Of a DNA stretch of 64,000 bases, positions 8,473 through 17,903 are shown piece after piece. The notes below the pieces were generated by a model. That model was not told the DNA's origin. It searched no databases and saw only the letters and a program-made list of their open reading frames with translations. Every line of letters begins with the position of its first letter. The stretch's first letter is position 1. The DNA is from Aquibium oceanicum. Its GTDB lineage: Bacteria; Pseudomonadota; Alphaproteobacteria; Rhizobiales; Rhizobiaceae. The DNA lies in NCBI RefSeq assembly GCF_001889605.1, contig NZ_CP018171.1:3680501-3744500 (forward strand). Reading direction: 5' to 3'. The translations under genes were made by a program, and so were the position numbers.

Positions 8473-9669
8473 TCAGTAGGTTTCGAGGTGGTAGCGGCCC
8501 GAAGCGCGCATGGCGTCGCGCAGCGTTTTCCAGTTCATGCCGGCGCCGCGGGCTATGTCCTCGAAGGCGCTCTCGACGCCGATCTCCATGGCCTTCAGGC
8601 CGCAGACGTAGACATGAGTGTTTTCGGACGCGAGCAGCGCGGCGATGTGATCCTTCTGCGCCCGCATGCGGTCCTGGACATATTCCTTGGGCGCGCCCTC
8701 GACGCGGCTGAACACGAGATGTTTTGCCAGCAGCGTGTCGGGCACCTTCTTCAGCGGGCCGAAATAGGGCAGCGAACTGGGCGAGCGGGCGCCGAAGATC
8801 AGCGTCATGCCGCCCGAGGGACCGCTGACGGTGCGCTGGCGGCGCATGGTGAAGCCGCGGAAGGGCGCCGAACCGGTGCCGGTGCAGATCATCAGCACGT
8901 TGGCCTGCGGATCGTTGGGCATGAGGAATGTCGAGCCGAACGGCCCGGTCAGCTTCACCTCGTCGCCGCGCTTCAGGTCGCAGACATAGTTGGAGGCGAT
9001 GCCGTTCGGCTCGCGCTTGACGGTCAGCGACAGGTTGTTGGTGTTCGGCCGCTCGCCGTCGCGCGGCGAGGAGATCGAATAGAGCCGCATGCGGTGCGGC
9101 CGGCCATTGGCGTCGGTGCCCGGCGGCGCGATGCCGACACTCTGGCCTTCGAGCACCGGGAAGGAAGTGTTGCCGAGATCGAGGATGATGTGGCGCACGT
9201 CCGAATCGGCATCCTCGGCGGTCAGGCGATAGTTGCCTTGCACCGTGGCGATCGCCGGGTGCGCGGTGGAGAACAGGTTGACGCTCGGCTTGGAGGCAGA
9301 CGCGGGAGCCTTGGCCGCGCCGCCCGCGCCCTTGTGCGCTTCGGCGAGCAGTGCCGCGACCTCGTCGTCCAGCGCCTCGATCGCCGGGCCGGTGCCCTCG
9401 CCCGCAGGCGACAGCTCCGCCTGCTCGGGCAATTCCATCCAGGACAGCTGTTCTTCGAGCGAATAGGGGGTCGTCACCACGCGCCAGTTGTCGATCGAGC
9501 CCGTGGGGCACGGCGAGATGCAGTCCATGCAGAAATTGCAGATCGAGGCGTCGACCACGACGTTGTTGTCGTCATGCGTGATGGCGCCGATCGGGCATGC
9601 CTCCTCGCAGGTGTGGCAGCGGATGCAGATCTCCGGATCGATCAGGTGCTGCTTAACGGGTGCGTTCAT
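8473..9669 (-). CDS. boxA: BoxA: benzoyl-CoA 2,3-epoxidase reductase component
   Basis: This 398-residue protein passes electrons from NADPH to the oxygenase BoxB. The N-terminus has two CxxCxxCxxxC clusters (Cys 15/18/21/25 and 44/47/50/54) for two [4Fe-4S] centres. A linker of about 100 residues follows, then a ferredoxin-NADP reductase module with FAD-binding (RLYSISSPR) and NADP-binding (MICTGTGSAPF) motifs. Length and order match BoxA. It lies downstream of boxB, separated from it only by the OsmC-like gene, and the small gaps indicate one transcript. No missing residues were noticed. Confidence 0.96.
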   Translation of the reverse strand: MNAPVKQHLIDPEICIRCHTCEEACPIGAITHDDNNVVVDASICNFCMDCISPCPTGSIDNWRVVTTPYSLEEQLSWMELPEQAELSPAGEGTGPAIEALDDEVAALLAEAHKGAGGAAKAPASASKPSVNLFSTAHPAIATVQGNYRLTAEDADSDVRHIILDLGNTSFPVLEGQSVGIAPPGTDANGRPHRMRLYSISSPRDGERPNTNNLSLTVKREPNGIASNYVCDLKRGDEVKLTGPFGSTFLMPNDPQANVLMICTGTGSAPFRGFTMRRQRTVSGPSGGMTLIFGARSPSSLPYFGPLKKVPDTLLAKHLVFSRVEGAPKEYVQDRMRAQKDHIAALLASENTHVYVCGLKAMEIGVESAFEDIARGAGMNWKTLRDAMRASGRYHLETY

Positions 9670-9678
9670 GACACTGCC

Positions 9679-10083
9679 TCAGGTGCTCTCGATCGAGACC
9701 GGAAAGCCCCGGATGACGGAATTGCTGACGGTGCTGTCCGCCTTCGCTGCCTCGATCACCGGGCGGGGGTCCGAGCCGTCGATGGTCTCGCAGGTAACAG
9801 TCATGCGCGCGCCCGTCACGATCAGCGGCTCTCCGTCGAGGTCGAGGGTGACGCCGACCGCGATCCTGCCGAGCGCGATGCCCTTCGCATGCGCAACGTA
9901 GCGAAGGTCGTTGGCGAAGCAGCCGCCGATCGCCAGCGCCAGAAGCTGGCCGCCATTGAAGCCGAGCCCCATGCCGCCGGCCTTCCCGGCGGGGCGATCG
10001 GCCACCAGCGTGTGGGAACCGGCCCAGCCGAGGGCCGCTTCGGTGCCTGGGACGTTGGCAAGGTCGACGGCGATGGAAACCAT
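9679..10083 (-). CDS. OsmC-like protein between boxB and boxA
   Basis: A protein of about 134 residues with the OsmC/Ohr fold pattern. A GGCF motif carries one conserved Cys and a CETIDG motif the second. Family members reduce organic or lipid hydroperoxides with this Cys pair. I chose ATG 10083; GTG 10092, directly after the boxB stop, would add three residues. It lies 9 bases after boxB and 9 bases before boxA, so it is almost certainly co-transcribed with them. A role in handling peroxide or uncoupled products of the BoxAB oxygenase is inference. It may equally be a general detoxification protein carried by the operon. Confidence 0.85.
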   Translation of the reverse strand: MVSIAVDLANVPGTEAALGWAGSHTLVADRPAGKAGGMGLGFNGGQLLALAIGGCFANDLRYVAHAKGIALGRIAVGVTLDLDGEPLIVTGARMTVTCETIDGSDPRPVIEAAKADSTVSNSVIRGFPVSIEST

Positions 10084-10092
10084 GGGTATCAC

Positions 10093-11544
<1,452 letters not shown>

Positions 11545-11576
11545 GGGTGGGGTCCTCCGGGTGGCGGGCAGTTTGT

Positions 11577-11676
11577 CGGCAATCGGCAGTCGGCAGTCGG
11601 CAGTCAGTTGAAGAGTACCGATCGGTCTCGTGGCGATTGGCTTCTTGCGACTGCCAACTGCCGACTGCCGACTGCC
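11577..11676. repeat. Inverted repeat built of CGGCAGT heptamers between boxC and boxB
   Basis: The left arm is one CGGCAAT plus three CGGCAGT units (11577-11604). The right arm is four ACTGCCR-type units in reverse orientation (11650-11676). The spacer is 45 bases. The right arm ends four bases before the boxC stop codon, so on the minus strand the hairpin immediately follows boxC. It is unlike the other two repeat families in this window. It could act as an mRNA 3' stabiliser or attenuator within the box transcript. Confidence 0.85.
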
Positions 11677-11680
11677 TCGC

Positions 11681-13342
11681 TCACACTCTCTTCATATCGA
11701 ACTCGCCCCGCACGCCGGTGCCGTAGCGCTGCAGGGCGCCCTTTTCGCCGACGGCGTTGGGGCGCTGGAAGATCCAGTTCTGCCAGGCGGTGAGGCGGCC
11801 GAAGATGCGGGTTTCCATGGTTTCGGGGCCGGCGAAGCGCAGGTTCGCTTCCATGCCGGTGAGCGCGTCGGGCGAGAAGGAAGCGCGTTCCTCGAGGAAG
11901 ATGCGCACCTCGTCCTCCCAGTCGATGTCGTCGAAGCAGAAGGTGACGAGGCCGAGCTCGTTGGCGTCGAACGCCTCCAGCGCCTCGCCGGTGCGCTCCT
12001 TCGTCTCGTCGACCTTTTGCGGCTCGCCGAGGAAGCGGGTCTGAAGCCGCGTCAGCTCGTTGGACATCGGGTAGGAGCCGAAATTGCCGTCGGTCAGCGT
12101 GATGGTCGCGACCGGACGGTTGTCGCCCTCGAAATCGCCCTCGGCCATGTAGGAGCGGTCGACGGCGAAGAGGAGTTCGGCGAGTGGGCCGGCGAAGCAG
12201 GAGCCGGGCTCGACCAGCGCCACCAGCGAACGCGAGGTCAGGTCGACGCGCTTCAGGACGCGCTTGAAGTAGAGCAGCATCTCGCTGGCGAGCCAGTTCT
12301 CCCGGTTTTCCAAAAGGAACCGTTCGTGCGCCGCGACGAACTGCGGATCGCCCTGGGCGCGGAAGACGATGACGCCGGTCTCCGGTTCGTTGTTGCGCAG
12401 GTGCAGGACCGCGTCGTCGAGTTCGCGCGCCACGCGCAGCATCCAGGTGGACGCGCCCTGTTCGGCAAGGGCATCGAGCGAGGCTGGCGCGGCATCTGTC
12501 GGACCGTGGATGGTGACCCGGGCGATGCGCTTCTCGCGGTCGATCTCGACCTCGACGCTGGAATAGGTGACGGAGCCGTCCTCGCCGAACGTGCGGTCGA
12601 GGGGGATGAGCGAGATGCCCTTCGCATCCGAGGGCCGGTTCGATTTGGCCGCGAACTCCTTCGCGCGCTGCGCCACGGTCTCGTCGAACTTCGTGTTGGC
12701 CACGACGTCGTCGACCAGCTTCCACTCCTTGGCGCGCTTGCCGCGCACGCCCTCCTCGGTGGAGCAGAACACGTCGGCGTGGTCGCGGCGCACCTTGCGC
12801 TTGTCGGTGACGCGGGTGAGACCGCCGGTGCCGGGCAGCACGGCGAGCAGCGGCACTTCGGGAAGCGAGACCGAGGACGAGCCGTCGTCGGTCAGGATGA
12901 TGTGGTCGCAGGCGAGCGCCAATTCGTAGCCTCCGCCGGCGCAGGCGCCGCGCACGGCGCAAATGTAGAACTGCCCCGACTCGCGGCCCGCCGCCTCGAA
13001 GGTGTTGCGGGTCTCGTTGGTGAACTTGCAGAAGTTCACCTTGTGGGAATGCGCCGCGCCGCCGAGCATGCGGATGTTGGCCCCGGCGCAGAAGACGCGT
13101 TCCTTTCCCGACTGCAGGACGACGACTTTCACCTCGGGATGCTCGAAGCGCATGCGCTGGACAATGTCGGCCAGTTCGATGTCGACGCCGAGATCGTAGG
13201 AGTTGAGCTTCAGCTCGTAGCCCTCGAACAGGCCGCCGGTCTCGTCGACGTCCATGAGGAGATGCGCGACCTCACCCTCGTAGCGGATCTTCCAGTGACG
13301 GTACTTCGACGGGTCCGTCTGGAAATCGATTGCCTTGGCCAC
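11681..13342 (-). CDS. boxC: BoxC: 2,3-epoxybenzoyl-CoA dihydrolase
   Basis: BoxC, about 553 residues, is an enoyl-CoA hydratase/isomerase (crotonase) superfamily enzyme. It hydrolytically opens the epoxidised ring to 3,4-dehydroadipyl-CoA semialdehyde and formate. The N-terminal crotonase domain has the oxyanion-hole stretches VFCAGANIRML and CAGGGYELALACD. A second, more diverged domain follows, as is usual for BoxC. I chose GTG 13342 because a GGGAG ribosome site sits about eight bases upstream; a GTG at 13384 would lie inside a 22-base palindrome and lacks such a site. Two regulatory palindromes lie upstream (13371-13392, 13465-13478). Confidence 0.95.
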   Translation of the reverse strand: MAKAIDFQTDPSKYRHWKIRYEGEVAHLLMDVDETGGLFEGYELKLNSYDLGVDIELADIVQRMRFEHPEVKVVVLQSGKERVFCAGANIRMLGGAAHSHKVNFCKFTNETRNTFEAAGRESGQFYICAVRGACAGGGYELALACDHIILTDDGSSSVSLPEVPLLAVLPGTGGLTRVTDKRKVRRDHADVFCSTEEGVRGKRAKEWKLVDDVVANTKFDETVAQRAKEFAAKSNRPSDAKGISLIPLDRTFGEDGSVTYSSVEVEIDREKRIARVTIHGPTDAAPASLDALAEQGASTWMLRVARELDDAVLHLRNNEPETGVIVFRAQGDPQFVAAHERFLLENRENWLASEMLLYFKRVLKRVDLTSRSLVALVEPGSCFAGPLAELLFAVDRSYMAEGDFEGDNRPVATITLTDGNFGSYPMSNELTRLQTRFLGEPQKVDETKERTGEALEAFDANELGLVTFCFDDIDWEDEVRIFLEERASFSPDALTGMEANLRFAGPETMETRIFGRLTAWQNWIFQRPNAVGEKGALQRYGTGVRGEFDMKRV

Positions 13343-13370
13343 TCTATGCTCCCTGGGTCGTCGAATGGCG

Positions 13371-13392
13371 GCACCATAGTGCACTATGGTGC
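13371..13392. promoter_or_regulatory. Perfect 22-bp palindrome upstream of boxC
   Basis: The half-site GCACCATAGTG is followed directly by its exact reverse complement, with no mismatch over 22 bases. It ends 28 bases before the boxC start, between the putative BoxR site and the gene. It differs from the TGCA-N6-TGCA sites apart from a central GTGCAC. It could be a second regulator's operator near the transcription start, or an mRNA leader hairpin. Confidence 0.7.
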
Positions 13393-13464
13393 GCGATGCC
13401 AGCCATCAATTGCGCGGTTCACGCGGAACTCAGCGTCCTTATTGGCTCGAAACGGCCAAGTATA

Positions 13465-13478
13465 TGCATTAAAATGCA
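13465..13478. promoter_or_regulatory. Putative BoxR operator upstream of boxC
   Basis: TGCA-TTAAAA-TGCA, a palindrome in its half-sites, lies 122 bases upstream of the boxC start and overlaps the last codons of the DUF309 gene. On the minus strand it is followed at once by TATACT, a good -10 hexamer, so the site would occupy the core promoter. It matches the sites at 8422 and 16490 in half-site and spacing. Confidence 0.72.
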
Positions 13479-13999
13479 TTGTCGTTGATCTCAAGCTGCG
13501 GCCGCCCGAGAAGAATCTCGTCCGGCCCCCGCCCCGGCCAGGTATCGGCGGTGGCGAGGAATGCGCCGATGGCCTCGTGGGCCGACGCCGGATCGAGGCC
13601 CATAAGCCGATCCGCGCCGCCGCTGCGGGCGTCGCCGAGACGCTGATGGGCTTCGCGCACCAGGCGCAGGGCCGCCTTGGGGCGATGCATCGCGAGCTTG
13701 AGGCAACCGTTCGCCAGCTGGATCAGCCCCTGCATCATCTGCCGCTCGGCGCTGTTGGGGCGGGTACCCATCCAGACCGGCTCCCACACCTCGTGCGTCT
13801 CCCAGAAGAAGCCGGCGCGGTAGAGCGTGAAGCCGCAGAGCCACGCCTCGTTGTCGCGCCAGAGATCGGGATCGGTCGTTGCCGGCGCGCGGTCGGCGAT
13901 TTCCATGAAGGCCCCGGAGGTCGGGCGCGCGGTGCGGCCGGGGATGTAGGGCGCGGCGGGGAGCGGTAGATCGCCCGCCGGACAGGCGGCCTGCGCCAC
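13469..13999 (-). CDS. DUF309 domain-containing protein in the box island
   Basis: About 176 residues if started at GTG 13999; an internal ATG would give about 145. The DUF309 signature FFWETHEVWEPVW is present in the middle, with further conserved helices after it. The function of the family is unknown. The start overlaps the end of the upstream alpha/beta hydrolase gene to within two bases, so the two are translationally coupled and co-transcribed with bclA. Its 3' end overlaps a BoxR-type site. Placement suggests a part in benzoate use, but nothing in the sequence identifies a reaction. The Glu-x-His of the signature could bind a metal; that is inference. Confidence 0.85.
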   Translation of the reverse strand: MAQAACPAGDLPLPAAPYIPGRTARPTSGAFMEIADRAPATTDPDLWRDNEAWLCGFTLYRAGFFWETHEVWEPVWMGTRPNSAERQMMQGLIQLANGCLKLAMHRPKAALRLVREAHQRLGDARSGGADRLMGLDPASAHEAIGAFLATADTWPGRGPDEILLGRPQLEINDNAF

Positions 14000-14000
14000 C

Positions 14001-14816
14001 TCACGCTGCCTCGGGCTCTGCCGCCTCGATGCGGTCGAGTCGTTCGACGAACTCGGTGAGCAGCGCCAACGTCCTGTCCGGCTGCTCGACGAAGGGGGCG
14101 TGGCCGCAATTCTCGAGCATCGCGACGTCGACGGGATTGTAGCTCTGCTCCTTCAGAGCCGCGATCTGGGCCGCCGTTCCGTACTGGTCCTGCACGCCCT
14201 GGATCGCCAGCACGGGGACGCGGATGTAGGCGATGACCTCCTCGATGTTCCAGTGCTCGAAGGCCGGATCGAGCCAGGCGTCGTTCCAGCCGCGGAAGGC
14301 GTTGTCGACATTGGCGTGGTACTTCGACAGCCGCGCCCTGAGGTCGCCGGTCTCGTATGCCTCGCGCGCCTTCGCGATCGCCGACAGCCCCATCGGTTCG
14401 GTGAAGAAGTGCGGCGCCATCAGCACCAGCCCCCTCACCCGGTGGTCCTGGATCGAACCGGCATAGATCGCCGCGATCGAGGCGCCGTCGGAATGGCCGA
14501 GCAGGATGCCTTCAGTGAAGCCGATCGCGCCCAGCACTTCCGGCAGCACTTCGACGGCTTCGCGCGTCATGTAGTCGACCGGCCGAGGCAGCGCCGCCGG
14601 ATCGGACGCACCGTAGCCGCGCCGGGAGTATGTGAAGACCCCGTAGCGCGTCGCCTCGGCGAGCTTTCGTGGGAAGTCGCGCCAGAGGTCGACGCAGCCG
14701 AGGCCCTCGTGCAGCATCATGATGGTCGGCGCGGTGTCGGGCGAAGGTCCGTGGCACTTGCCTTCGAGCCAGCCGCCATCGGCCCGGAACATCACGCTCT
14801 CGCCGTCTTTCCACAT
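14001..14816 (-). CDS. Alpha/beta hydrolase of the box island
   Basis: A 271-residue serine hydrolase. The nucleophile elbow is GHSDG, the oxyanion stretch is LHEGLG, and the C-terminal catalytic His lies in CGHAPFVE. It has no signal peptide, so it acts in the cytoplasm. Start ATG 14816 lies four bases after the bclA stop, and the gene runs into the DUF309 gene, so it belongs to the bclA transcript. It resembles ring-cleavage product or enol-lactone hydrolases. In this setting it might hydrolyse a CoA thioester or a lactone formed from an aromatic acid. The exact substrate is not readable from the sequence. Confidence 0.9.
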   Translation of the reverse strand: MWKDGESVMFRADGGWLEGKCHGPSPDTAPTIMMLHEGLGCVDLWRDFPRKLAEATRYGVFTYSRRGYGASDPAALPRPVDYMTREAVEVLPEVLGAIGFTEGILLGHSDGASIAAIYAGSIQDHRVRGLVLMAPHFFTEPMGLSAIAKAREAYETGDLRARLSKYHANVDNAFRGWNDAWLDPAFEHWNIEEVIAYIRVPVLAIQGVQDQYGTAAQIAALKEQSYNPVDVAMLENCGHAPFVEQPDRTLALLTEFVERLDRIEAAEPEAA

Positions 14817-14820
14817 GGCG

Positions 14821-16365
14821 TCAGGCCCCTTCCCTGAGCTTGAACCGCTGGACCTTGCCCGTGGCCGTTTTCGGCAGGTCGGGCACGATGTCGATCCAGC
14901 GCGGATACTTCCAGGCGCCGACCTTTGCCTTGACGTGCTCCCGGAGCGCATCGGCGAGCCCGTCGCCCCCAGCACCGTTCTTCAGCACCACGAAGGCGCG
15001 CGGCTTTTCCAATCCGGTCTCGTCCCTGTGCGCCACGACGGCGGCCTCCAGCACGTCGGGATGCGAGACCAGCGCCTGCTCGACCTCGAAGGGCGAGACC
15101 CAGATGCCGGAGACCTTGAACATGTCGTCAGTGCGGCCGCAATAGACGTAGCGGCCCTCGGCCGTGCGCTCGTACTTGTCGCCCGTGCGCGTCCAGTGGC
15201 CCTCGAAGGTGGAGCGGCTCTTGTCGCGCTGGTTCCAGTAATTCTCCGCCGCCGACGGTCCGTTGACGAGAAGTTCGCCCACCTCGCCGTCGGCGACTTC
15301 CCTGCCGCTTTCGTCGACGAGGCGGACCTCGTATCCGGGCACCGCGACGCCCGACGTGCCGTAGACGACGCTGCCCGGCGCGTTGGAGAGGAAAATGTGA
15401 AGCATCTCGGTGGAGCCGACGCCGTCCAGGATATCGGTGCCGGTACCGGCCTTCCACTTGTTGCCGATCTCCGCCGGAAGCGCCTCGCCGGCCGACACGC
15501 AGATACGAAGCCGGTCCAGCCCCTTCGGCTCGTTCTGCGCCATGTGCGCCACCATGCCGGCATAGAGCGTCGGCACGCCGCAAAAGACCGTCGGGCGCAC
15601 CTCGGCCATGGCCAGAAACATGTCGGCTGGCGTCGGCCGCCCGCGGAAGAGCGCTGCAGTGGCGCCCACCGCCATCGGGAAGGTCATCGCGTTGCCGAGG
15701 CCGTAGGCGAAGAAGAGCTTTGCCGCCGAAAGCACGACGTCGTCTTCCCGCGTCCCAAGCACCAGTGCGCCAAAGGTGTCGGAAGTGGCCTTGAGGCTGC
15801 CGTGGACGTGGCGCACGCCCTTCGGCCGGCCGGTGGAACCGGACGAATAGAGCCAGAAGGCGCATTCGTCCGCTCCGGCTTCCACGGTCCCGCCGGGGTT
15901 GCCCGCGGCGAGTTCGTCGGCAAACGACAGATGCTCGCCCGCCTCACCGCCGACGACGAAGACCTTCTTCAGGTGCGGCAGGCGCGGCAGGATCGGCGCG
16001 ACGGTCGGCAGAAGTTCGGCCGAGACGAACAGCGCCCGCGCGCGGCTGTCGTTGAGGATGATTTCGTAATAGTCGGGCGACAGCAGCGTGTTGAGCGGCA
16101 CGGGAACGACGCCTGCCTTGAGGCTGCCCCAGAAGATGATCGGGAACTCGATCTGGTCGAGCACGATCATCGCCGCGCGGTTCTCCTGCTCGATGCCGTG
16201 GAGGCGATAGAGATCGCCCATGCGGCCGGCCTCGGTCATGAGGTCGCCGTAGCTGAGGGTCCGCCCGCTCTGCCCGCATTCCACGAAGGCAGGCTTGCCT
16301 CCCCTGCCCTCCGCGACGTGCCGGTCGACGAAATAGGCCGCGGCGTTGCCGTTCGCTGGGTTCAA
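14821..16365 (-). CDS. bclA: Benzoate-CoA ligase
   Basis: An adenylate-forming enzyme of about 514 residues that activates benzoate with ATP and CoA to benzoyl-CoA, the first step of the box pathway. It has the AMP-binding loop YSSGSTGRPKG, the GSTEM motif, the TGDKY motif and the C-terminal catalytic Lys in KTATGKVQRFK. Overall similarity is to benzoate/4-hydroxybenzoate ligases (BclA, BadA). I chose TTG 16365: it has an ideal GGAGG seven bases upstream, whereas an ATG at 16425 adds a Cys-rich stretch unlike the family. Upstream are one exact and one degenerate BoxR-type site. It heads the bclA-hydrolase-DUF309 unit. Confidence 0.93.
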   Translation of the reverse strand: MNPANGNAAAYFVDRHVAEGRGGKPAFVECGQSGRTLSYGDLMTEAGRMGDLYRLHGIEQENRAAMIVLDQIEFPIIFWGSLKAGVVPVPLNTLLSPDYYEIILNDSRARALFVSAELLPTVAPILPRLPHLKKVFVVGGEAGEHLSFADELAAGNPGGTVEAGADECAFWLYSSGSTGRPKGVRHVHGSLKATSDTFGALVLGTREDDVVLSAAKLFFAYGLGNAMTFPMAVGATAALFRGRPTPADMFLAMAEVRPTVFCGVPTLYAGMVAHMAQNEPKGLDRLRICVSAGEALPAEIGNKWKAGTGTDILDGVGSTEMLHIFLSNAPGSVVYGTSGVAVPGYEVRLVDESGREVADGEVGELLVNGPSAAENYWNQRDKSRSTFEGHWTRTGDKYERTAEGRYVYCGRTDDMFKVSGIWVSPFEVEQALVSHPDVLEAAVVAHRDETGLEKPRAFVVLKNGAGGDGLADALREHVKAKVGAWKYPRWIDIVPDLPKTATGKVQRFKLREGA

Positions 16366-16424
16366 CTCGGATCCTCCCCGATCAAGTCCGTGCTGGCATG
16401 CCGCGCAATCTCCTCCACGCGACA

Positions 16425-16438
16425 TGCGATATCATGCA
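16425..16438. promoter_or_regulatory. Degenerate BoxR-type site in bclA upstream region
   Basis: TGCG-ATATCA-TGCA differs from the exact sites by one base. It lies 60 bases upstream of the proposed bclA start and 51 bases from the exact site at 16490. Two sites in one promoter would permit cooperative binding. A chance match is possible. Confidence 0.4.
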
Positions 16439-16489
16439 GGACATGCCGGGGACAGGCAAGCTTGAATGGTCGCCATACAACACCATTGA

Positions 16490-16503
16490 TGCATTTTGTT
16501 GCA
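16490..16503. promoter_or_regulatory. Putative BoxR operator between bclA and the ureohydrolase gene
   Basis: TGCA-TTTTGT-TGCA, with the same half-sites and six-base spacing as the sites at 8422 and 13465. It sits in the 305-base divergent gap between bclA (minus) and the agmatinase-family gene (plus), 125 bases from the proposed bclA start. No convincing -10/-35 pair could be fixed around it. The rest of this gap holds only the two ribosome sites and the degenerate site at 16425. Confidence 0.7.
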
Positions 16504-16670
16504 CATTCGGCCGCAAACTCCGCGCCTTCGCGCGCCAAGCGTTGCTCCGCCCGGCAGGGCTATGCACTTTCGCACATCTTGCTCCCCCGGCCACCAATCG
16601 AGAGGGCCTTGGCAGCGGGCATCCGGCCAGACACTATCCGGCCAAAAGCAACCGGTCCGTGGAGGCTCTC

Positions 16671-17726
16671 ATGGCGCGGGACGACGAGAAGCTTGAGGAA
16701 CTCCGCCGCCGCTACGGCGCGGGGCATGGCGGCGAGGTCTTCGACCCGCGCTTCCGGCGCGTCGCCGACCGCATCTTCACCGCGTCGGGCACGCGCGCGG
16801 CACCCTATGCGGGCGTGCCGACCTTCCTTTCCGCGCAGCATCGCCCCGTCGATCCCGAAAATCCGGATTTCGGCGATCTGCAGGTGGCGCTGCTGGGCGT
16901 GCCCATGGATCTCGGCGTCACCAACCGGCCCGGCGCCCGGTTCGGGCCGCGAGCCTTGCGCGCCATCGAACGCATCGGCCCCTACAATCACGTGCTCGAC
17001 TGCGCTCCGGTGCATGAACTCAGGGTCGCCGACATCGGCGACGTGCCGTTCCGCAGCCGCTACCTGCTGGAGCAGAGCCACGAGGACATCGAGGTGCATG
17101 TCGGCAAGATCGTGTCGGCCGGTGTCGTGCCGCTGTCGGTCGGCGGTGATCATTCGATCTCGCATCCGATCCTGAAGGCGGTCGGGCGCGACGGGCCGGT
17201 CGGCATGATCCACATCGACGCGCATTGCGACACCGGCGGTGCCTTCGACGGCACGAAATTCCACCATGGCGGCCCGTTCCGGAACGCCGTGCTGGACGGC
17301 GTGCTCGATCCGGCACGCACCATCCAAATCGGCATAAGGGGTTCGGCCGAATATCTATGGGAGTTCTCCTACGAAGCCGGGATGACGGTGATCCATGCCG
17401 AGGAGATGCCGGCGCTGGGCATTTCGGCGATCATCGCCAAGGCCAGGGAGATCGTCGGCGACGGCCCGACCTACCTCTCGTTTGACATCGACAGCCTCGA
17501 CCCCGCCTATGCCCCGGGGACGGGAACACCCGAGATCGGCGGACCGTCGACGCGCGAGGTGCTGGAACTTTTGCGCGGGCTGAAGGGGCTGAACCTCGTG
17601 GGCGGCGACGTGGTCGAGGTCGCGCCGCAGTACGATGCCACGTCCAACACCGCCCAGGCCGGCGCGCAGGTGCTGTTCGAGATCCTGAGCCTGATGGTCT
17701 TCAGCCCCCGGCTTGCGGTCCCGTAA
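16671..17726 (+). CDS. Agmatinase / guanidino-acid ureohydrolase (arginase family)
   Basis: A 351-residue binuclear manganese hydrolase that releases urea from a guanidino compound. Metal ligands are intact: His 161 in GGDHS, Asp 183/His 185/Asp 187 in HIDAHCD, and Asp 272/Asp 274 in SFDIDSLDPA. Start ATG 16671 has GGAGG upstream; the open frame extends further 5' but without coding character. Sequence alone does not separate agmatinase (speB) from guanidinobutyrase, guanidinopropionase or guanidine hydrolase, all of which share this fold. It is followed by a TRAP transporter, which may import its substrate. It faces away from the box genes. Confidence 0.88.
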   Translation: MARDDEKLEELRRRYGAGHGGEVFDPRFRRVADRIFTASGTRAAPYAGVPTFLSAQHRPVDPENPDFGDLQVALLGVPMDLGVTNRPGARFGPRALRAIERIGPYNHVLDCAPVHELRVADIGDVPFRSRYLLEQSHEDIEVHVGKIVSAGVVPLSVGGDHSISHPILKAVGRDGPVGMIHIDAHCDTGGAFDGTKFHHGGPFRNAVLDGVLDPARTIQIGIRGSAEYLWEFSYEAGMTVIHAEEMPALGISAIIAKAREIVGDGPTYLSFDIDSLDPAYAPGTGTPEIGGPSTREVLELLRGLKGLNLVGGDVVEVAPQYDATSNTAQAGAQVLFEILSLMVFSPRLAVP

Positions 17727-17790
17727 TGTTGAACAGGACGTCGCTCGCGCGGTCCTCTCCTTCCAAATGCCGACTTCTAATTGCGTGCGC

Positions 17791-17805
17791 GATGGATTAT
17801 CCATC
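17791..17805. promoter_or_regulatory. Palindrome upstream of TRAP operon
   Basis: GATGGAT-T-ATCCATC is a perfect 7-1-7 dyad, 98 bases upstream of dctP and 65 bases after the ureohydrolase stop. It has the geometry of a dimeric repressor site and could control the TRAP operon. The regulator is not evident in the window. Confidence 0.5.
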
Positions 17806-17903
17806 ATCAACGGGAGGAACTTATCCCGCCAGATCCGGGTCCGCTCACGAAGCGGTCCAGACATCGTGACAAAGGCCGAATGGCCGCAATGTGGAGGAAT
17901 GAC

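Noticed and set aside
16563-16576. Another BoxR-like site before the ureohydrolase gene (TGCA-N6-CACA)
   Set aside because: Two mismatches in one half-site and no promoter element nearby; too weak to claim.
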